Positions 46,430 to 51,206 of a stretch of DNA of 51,206 nucleotides are shown here, piece after piece. The notes beneath the pieces were generated by a model. The model worked only from the letters and a program-made list of their open reading frames with translations, did no database searches and was not told the origin of the DNA. A program made the translations under genes and the position numbers. Every line of letters starts with the position of its first letter. Position 1 is the stretch's first letter. This DNA comes from Gnetum montanum (Eukaryota > Streptophyta > Gnetopsida > Gnetales > Gnetaceae), in contig MNCI01003892.1 in assembly GCA_015680685.1 (NCBI GenBank), positions 265,096 through 316,301 of the forward strand. The letters run 5' to 3'.

Positions 46430-47985
46430 ATTTTTTGAATCTCCTCCTTCCAACCTAGTTGTGTGGGAGATGGCCATTTGCGCTAATCATCCATATGGCT
46501 CTGAATTTTTCTATTTTTTTGACATTTTTGATTTTGCAATTTATTTATTTTAGAACTTATTGATTTTTAAAATTTTTCCCATTTTACATCATTTTTTGTT
46601 CTACATGATCGTTACTACGTTTGAATCTTTATTGGATATTTCACACTTTCTTCTATATTTTACTTTATTTTGTTTAAGTATGATTTTTAAATATTTACTA
46701 ATAAAAGTGCTTTATTGTCAACAAAGAACAATGGTGTTGTGATTGCTACTAATGATGGTTTGTACTTAATGTTTGGTTTGTTACTATCTAGTTTCTATTT
46801 TTGAATTTTTGTACCGATGCCTCAATCATGGTTTCTTTTTCATGGAATAGGGAGTGAGTCCATGACATCTACCCATCTACAAACTCTATGATTGTTCTTG
46901 TTCTGGAAGTTTGAGGTTCCTTTGATTAAATCAACTTTTCATAAATTGGTGCCCTTGGTAGTTTTTGGAATTGGGAAGGATTTAAAGGTTTAAACAAGGT
47001 GTGACTTCAAGGGGACTTAATACTCTTTGTACTTTTCTACTTGAGTGCTTGAATGTTCTTCATGGACTTCTTATTGTTCCATTCCAACCACTAAATAGGA
47101 AGTCAAATAAAGTCTTTGCATGATGTCATTCCCATCCAAAAGGGAAAAAACAAAAAATACAAAACAAGAAGAAGAAGAAGAAGAACCAAAACATGATGGA
47201 AATTCAAAGCACACCCCTTAGACAAATAAATAGGCTACAAGCAATTATTATGGGACTAGAAAGACATGTACCCATGGTTGAAGGTCCCCTCTAACAAAGG
47301 CGCTCTCTCAATTCCTACTTCTCTTTTCTTCCTTTAGGGAATCATGGTTGTTTTGTGGAAGCACTTTTGTATCTTAGGAGGGGGGGTAATGCAAAGTCAA
47401 TAAACGAGGTTGGTTTTGGTCTAGACTAAGGATGGATATTCTTCCATCATTTTAAACATGTACTTCACAAGGGAATTCTTATGACCCTGGTTTGGAATTC
47501 CATTCGACCTTCTCCATCATCTAGTTGTGCTATCCATAACTCACCTCACTACCAGTGTCTGGGTTCTTGAATTCTTAGGTAGAATCGTTTGGGTTTTGGT
47601 CCTTAACTTTTGTTGACCATTAGTCACCTCTGGGACCCATAGACTTCTTAGGTTGAGGTTATGGAAGGGAAAACAAAGGGAATGTTCCCAATATGAGGAG
47701 GATCCACTTGCATATCCCTTGGTTGGGTTCATTAAGTACCTTATCCCTAGGCATTTTCACAATTGGAATCTTTCATACATCCATCTTCCACATCAGACCA
47801 TGTGCTTCTTTACATATTTTGTTCATTAAATGCATTCTCTAGCAACATTTCCAATTTTTGAACTCTCAAAGAACATCTTCAATGGTTTTATCATATTCTT
47901 CGCTTTTCTAGGATTCTATGGACCCTAATTTCATTGAAAAATTTACTATATTTCTCGAAATATTCAACTTTCAAAATTTTGGCTG
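46430..47985 (+). other. Conserved non-coding 3' region of element F
   Basis: T-rich start (46500-46690), then landmarks shared in order with E: GTGTGACTTCAAGGGGACTT (47000), AGAAAGACATGTACCCATG (47259), GAGGATCCACTTGCATA (47697). No open frame of note. A GAA tract lies at 47169-47184. Confidence 0.6.
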
Positions 47986-48085
47986 ATGGGTCCTGTATAT
48001 GAGGCCTTATCAATGAAGTAGACTTGTATACAAGGCCCCATATATGGGGCCCCATCAATGTGGCAAAAAATAGTATAAATAGGTG
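47986..48085 (+). promoter_or_regulatory. Internal promoter-like region of element F
   Basis: Palindromes GGCCCCATATATGGGGCC (about 48034-48051) and CATCAATG words, then AGTATAAATAGGTG (TATA 48073-48082), at the position equivalent to 38131 in E. The repeat words resemble those of the F U3 rather than those of E. Confidence 0.55.
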
Positions 48086-48485
48086 CAAACACACTTAGAA
48101 AATTTTACATTTCCTCATAGATGCCAAAAGAGGTTTTTAATTTTTCAAAGGCTAGAACCTTTCGGAGCCCATAGCTCACAAACCATTTATCCAAATCACT
48201 TCGTTCTTTAACTTTGTAGCTATCAGAGGTACGCTCTTCATTGTCAGGACCACAAATGTACCATTTTTTTATCAAAAAAATTTCACAATTTTTTCTATCT
48301 CCGACAAAGGTTTAACTAAGAATTCAACAATTAAACATCGAATTACAAGAGTTAAACCTTTACAAGAAAATATGGTAAGAATTAGAATAAATAATTAATA
48401 AAATAATCAATTTTCCATGGTCTAGCCTTAGCCAAAGTGTAACTAACTAACAAGAGATGGTATTCAAAAACTTTAAGTTACACAT
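48086..48485. other. Leader after F internal promoter, cut by G
   Basis: Corresponds to 38145-38590 of E; no open frame before G interrupts. The counterpart of the third E frame, if present, lies beyond G. Confidence 0.5.
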
Positions 48486-48550
48486 TGAAACACCGTGAAA
48501 ATTACGGGTCGGCCTCAGGCGAAGATTCGTGGTTTTTGAGCAGGAGCGCG

Positions 48551-49016
48551 CAAGTCAAAATTGTCTAAGGACAAGTTTACGCTCTATCACGCACGGCAGC
48601 GTGATGAGCGTAATAAGCTCCGAAGACAACTCAAAATTGTCTAAGGACAAGTTTACGCTCTATCACGCACGGCAGCGTGATGAGCGTAATAAGCTCCGAA
48701 GACAACTCAAAATTGTCTAAGGACAAGTTTACGCTCTATCACGCACGGCAGCGTGATGAGCGTAATAAGCTCCGAAGACAACTCAAAATTGTCTAAGGAC
48801 AAGTTTACGCTCTATCACGCACGGCAGCGTGATGAGCGTAATAAGCTCCGAAGACAAAATCGAATTTGGCTAAGGACAAGTTTACGCTCTATCACGCACA
48901 GCAGCGTGATGAGCGTAATAAGCTCCGGGACAGTTAAAGGCGAATTTGGCTAAGGTCAAGATTACGCTCTATCACGCACGGCGGCGTGATGAGCGTAATA
49001 AGTTCCAAGGCCGTTA
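48551..49016 (+). repeat. 76-bp hairpin repeats in U3 of G
   Basis: Six units starting at TTGTCTAAGG/TTGGCTAAGG positions 48561, 48637, 48713, 48789, 48866 and 48946 (spacing 76, 76, 76, 77, 80). The first four are essentially identical. Each holds an inverted repeat with arms TTACGCTCTATCACGC and GCGTGATGAGCGTAA around a 6-nt loop, and a second small one, GACAA...TTGTC, across the unit boundary. Confidence 0.93.
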
Positions 49017-49397
49017 AACAAAATCCATAGAAACACGACAGGTCGGCATTTGTTCTTGCAACGCTCAACTGATCTTTACGCGCACTACGCAATGGTGCGT
49101 GCTCGTGCGTAGGTCAAAATGCAATAACGCGCGCGTTACGCTTCGTCACGCACAGCTACGTGATGAGCGTACAAAAATCTTAAACGTGTTGCTGCTACGC
49201 TAAAGTTGCGCTCATACACGCAACACAACGCGAATGAGCGCAGACGCAGCCGAGACATGTCTATCATGAGCCTACTCTTTACACGCACAGCACGTGAACA
49301 AGCATGTTGTGCGTAGTCGCAGTTCGACTTAAAAGAATTACATCAGCGAAACCCGCGGTGTTCGGGCCCACATCATCAGAGTTCCATGTATCGCGGC

Positions 49398-49407
49398 TTA
49401 CAAATAC
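49398..49407 (+). promoter_or_regulatory. TATA-like element of the G LTR
   Basis: TTACAAATAC, a weak match, placed here because it aligns with the TATA boxes of the A and B LTRs. Confidence 0.4.
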
Positions 49408-50092
49408 TCCGGTTGACAAATGTATCAAGAGACACAGACAGACAAAAAAAAGCACGAAAGAACGAAAGCAACAACAGAGCAAACCAGAGCACCTGAGCAT
49501 TTCTGGCTTTTGTTGGCAGCGGATCAAGAGGACAAGAGCATTTCACCGAGCAAGGATACAGGCATTACCTTGAACGGAGAAACAAGAGCAACCTCCTGAC
49601 GACCGCCGCAAACTCAAGCCCAAACAGCAGATCCACTCGAAGCGAAGAAGCAGAACAGGAAACGCGGAGGCGTCTTGCCCAGTTAGCAGGTCCTGTCGTT
49701 CAAAAGATCGATAGACTTCAGAGCTTGACCATTTCCGCGCCTAAGCTTTGGCCTACGAGGTAGATCGGATTTCTGTTCAGACAGTTTTCTTGTTGTTTTG
49801 TACTCAGCTTCTATTCAGTCGTTGGGGAGTCGTCTCCCATTGTAACGTAATACACACACAAACATTTACCAGATCCAGCATTGAGACATAGATCTTTGAT
49901 CTTTGCAACCTGTCACTCTGTTTTCTCTCCCGAATCAGCATCTTCCCGGTCTTCTTTATTCTTTGCTTTTAACGTTATTTTCGCAGCGATCTGTTTACAT
50001 CGTTATCTCGCTTCGTTTTACGGTCTCTCGCATCAAAATCACGACACATGCACGAAAGTTCGTAATCGAATCGTCATCGCTTTTACTGACCC

Positions 50093-50448
50093 GTAAGTCC
50101 CTGTCTGATCGACAAGACCGTTCAGGGCACCGCGGATTCGTTCTTTCCAGCATAGCCCTCACACGGATCCGTGGTTAAGACTGTGTACACGGAACTTCGG
50201 TCGGTATTTCCAGCTGCCGACGTTTTCCGTCGTTACAGTTTTCTGGCGCTAGAAGGAGGGCCTTCAGGCTCCGATCCGAATATTTCGGGTAACCCTGTTT
50301 GAGATCTATACCCTAGGCCATAGACGTAATACCTCCACGGAGGTCTAAGGTCACTAGTGTGGTGTAGATCGGTCGCCAAGACGATTTCTTTGAAATCCGG
50401 CAGGGTAGAAAGCCTTTTGTGCTGTTTGCCAACTTTTCTTTCTTTCAG
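50093..50448 (+). other. Possible leader intron spanning the primer site
   Basis: A strong donor GTAAGT at 50093 in U5 and a polypyrimidine acceptor TTTTCTTTCTTTCAG ending at 50448 lie 356 nt apart, with gag ATG 38 nt after the acceptor. Splicing would remove the U5 end and the primer site. The B LTR keeps AGTAAGT, B 5' has GGTAACT and A has TTAAGT at the donor. No transcript evidence is available here. Confidence 0.4.
50244..50260 (+). promoter_or_regulatory. Primer-binding site of element G
   Basis: TGGCGCTAGAAGGAGGG, 6 nt after the LTR end; the least decayed copy in the window and the reference for A, B and D. Confidence 0.85.
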
Positions 50449-50485
50449 ATTCAACAGCCACTCGTCTGTTTTTTATCTTTGATCC

Positions 50486-51206
50486 ATGGATTCTTATCAT
50501 TCAAACACAACCGCTACAACCGCCATGACCGTTGTCGACCCGGGTGTCACACCTGTGAACCCGACAGTGACCATAGGGCCAGCCCTCAGTGCAACCGGTC
50601 CTCAGGGACCCTTGCGCCGTTCACTAAGGCTTCAGGGGAAAGATCCTATCTTCACGGTCATAACTCCTGAAGACTATAACTTCATTTGCGTCAAGATCCA
50701 AGCGAGGTTGCCCCTCAGCCGAGCCGAGCTTGAGGCAAAACGAAACTTCGAGGTGCTCCATCGAGGAGGTTACGATTTTAAGCCCACGGTTTACGATATA
50801 ATCCCCTTAACCGAGCACCATAACGAGCTCATCTCTCGATTGATCATGGCCAGAGGCCAGACTGCCCAACCTGTGGCGGAACCCCAACGGGAGGAGGACG
50901 CGGAGGATGAATTCGCGGCCATGTCGGAGAATTCATTCCATACTTTGCCCCTCCACACACAAGAAGACCCGTTGTTTCCTTTTGACGGAGAGGCAGCCTC
51001 TCTTAACCCAGCTGCAACCGCGCAGGCACAACTTTCTGGCTTCCCGCTAGCCCAGACGCAGCTGTCTGGGTGGCAAACACAACCACTGCGCCATGATGCA
51101 GAGGCGGGCCCGTCCCAACACGTACTCGGCATCCCAGCGGGGGTTTCGGCAACCACTGCGCCTCAGTCCATCCCTCAGGTTCAGGCTCACACTGTACCGA
51201 TGACTC
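50486..51206 (+). CDS. gag: gag of element G, N-terminal 240 codons (open at window end)
   Basis: ATG at 50486 (GATCCATGG context) opens a frame with no stop for 240 codons, continuing past the window. Residues 1-50 are Thr/Pro-rich. Residues 51-120 form the block conserved in A, B and D (GKDPIFTVITPEDYNFICVK, then AELEAKRNFEVLHRGGYDF and VYDIIPLTEHHNELISRLI). Residues 132-143 are acidic, and the rest is a Gln/Pro/Ala-rich linker with a repeated AQxQLSG (about 180-195). By comparison with B, the capsid core and zinc knuckle should follow downstream. The conserved block has no function I can name; it may be a matrix-like part of gag. Codon use and CpG content are undecayed, so the protein could still be made. 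Confidence 0.8.
   Translation, partial: MDSYHSNTTATTAMTVVDPGVTPVNPTVTIGPALSATGPQGPLRRSLRLQGKDPIFTVITPEDYNFICVKIQARLPLSRAELEAKRNFEVLHRGGYDFKPTVYDIIPLTEHHNELISRLIMARGQTAQPVAEPQREEDAEDEFAAMSENSFHTLPLHTQEDPLFPFDGEAASLNPAATAQAQLSGFPLAQTQLSGWQTQPLRHDAEAGPSQHVLGIPAGVSATTAPQSIPQVQAHTVPMT

Larger units (their letters stand above)
42341..48485 (+). mobile_element. Element F: Athila-like retrotransposon, 3' end cut by G
   Basis: 5' LTR, primer site, gag, a short integrase remnant and the same 3' region as E, ending where G begins at 48486. Its 3' LTR would lie beyond G. Protease, RT and most of integrase are missing. Confidence 0.82.
48486..50237 (+). repeat. 5' LTR of element G
   Basis: Starts TGAAACACCGTG, ends CGTTACA, 1752 bp. 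U3: hairpin repeats 48551-49016, then single ACGC/GCGT inverted pairs to about 49300 (including CACGTG at 49287). TATA-like TTACAAATAC at 49398-49407. U5 ends with the block shared with A and B (AAGTCCCTGTCTGATC). Confidence 0.82.
48486..51206 (+). mobile_element. Element G: young Tat-like retrotransposon, 5' end
   Basis: 5' LTR, primer site, leader and an uninterrupted start of gag, cut by the right window edge. Unlike everything to its left it is rich in CpG and shows little TpG decay, so it is the youngest insertion. It shares the TGAAACACC start, U5 block, primer site and gag N-terminus with A, B and D, which excludes a foreign contaminant. Candidate target duplication: CACAT (48481-48485). 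Confidence 0.88.

Noticed and set aside
48529-48953. CRISPR-like regular repeats and two small open frames at 48.5-49.0 kb
   Set aside because: Units are contiguous and spacer-free, lie in the U3 of a plant LTR, and the open frames simply translate the 76-bp repeat.
50791-51156. 121-codon open frame on the minus strand
   Set aside because: Shadow of the open gag frame of G in a codon-biased, stop-poor region.
48486-51206. Possible bacterial or organellar contamination because of higher GC and CpG
   Set aside because: LTR start, U5 block, primer site and gag N-terminus match the decayed elements A, B and D in the same window.

Overview
The window is a plant nuclear heterochromatin-like block built almost entirely of nested LTR retrotransposons. 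I see no intact host gene, no rRNA or tRNA gene and no CRISPR array. Plant origin is inferred from three things: Tat-like Ty3/Gypsy elements with two RNase H domains, Athila-like elements with a degraded tRNA-Asp-type primer site, and strong loss of CpG to TpG/CpA, as expected from long cytosine methylation. A large-genome seed plant (a gymnosperm is possible) fits, but the species cannot be read from this sequence.

Shared LTR ends, primer sites and polypurine tracts let the nest be unpicked. K (minus, remnant 40391-42340) is the oldest frame. D (minus, 21553-40390) sits inside the LTR of K. B (plus, 5120-21552) sits inside the 3' LTR of D. A (minus, 1-5119) sits inside the 5' LTR of B. E (plus, 33720-39977, exact 5-bp target duplication CTAGG) sits inside the 5' LTR of D. 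F (plus, 42341-48485) sits in the internal part of K. G (plus, 48486 to the window end) sits inside F. A, B, D, G and K form one family: LTRs start TGAAACACC or a close variant, and where the parts are present they share a primer site like TGGCGCTAGAAGGAGGG, a conserved gag N-terminus and a PPT ending GGGGCTAA. E and F form a second family: LTRs TGATGA...CACTCATCA, primer site derived from TGGCGCCGTTGCCGGGGA, and an Athila-like gag.

Layout: 1-4113 A body (protease, linker and gag, split by a 493-bp insert with a 15-bp target duplication); 4120-5119 A LTR; 5120-9500 B LTR remnant, leader, gag and protease; 9900-10230 minisatellite; 10500-13784 an unrecognised antisense multi-exon gene; 14220-15400 LTR-like motif array; 15666-18135 B RNase H and integrase with the RT core deleted; 18140-19170 3' UTR tandem repeats; 20127-21552 B 3' LTR; 21553-28550 D 3' LTR and long non-coding 3' region with minisatellites and an N gap; 28550-31900 D protease and gag; 32087-33719 and 39983-40390 D 5' LTR around E; 40391-42340 K; 42341-48485 F; 48486-51206 young, CpG-rich G with an open gag frame.

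The most interesting points are: the spliced-looking antisense gene between protease and RT in B; minisatellites of one family bracketing that cassette in both B and D; palindromic TACGCT/AGCGTA arrays in the U3 of otherwise diverged LTRs; a possible leader intron in G that would remove the primer-binding site; and internal promoters in E and F whose repeat motifs match those of their own LTRs. Every protein except the partial gag of G is broken by stops or frameshifts, most of them explicable by C-to-T decay.
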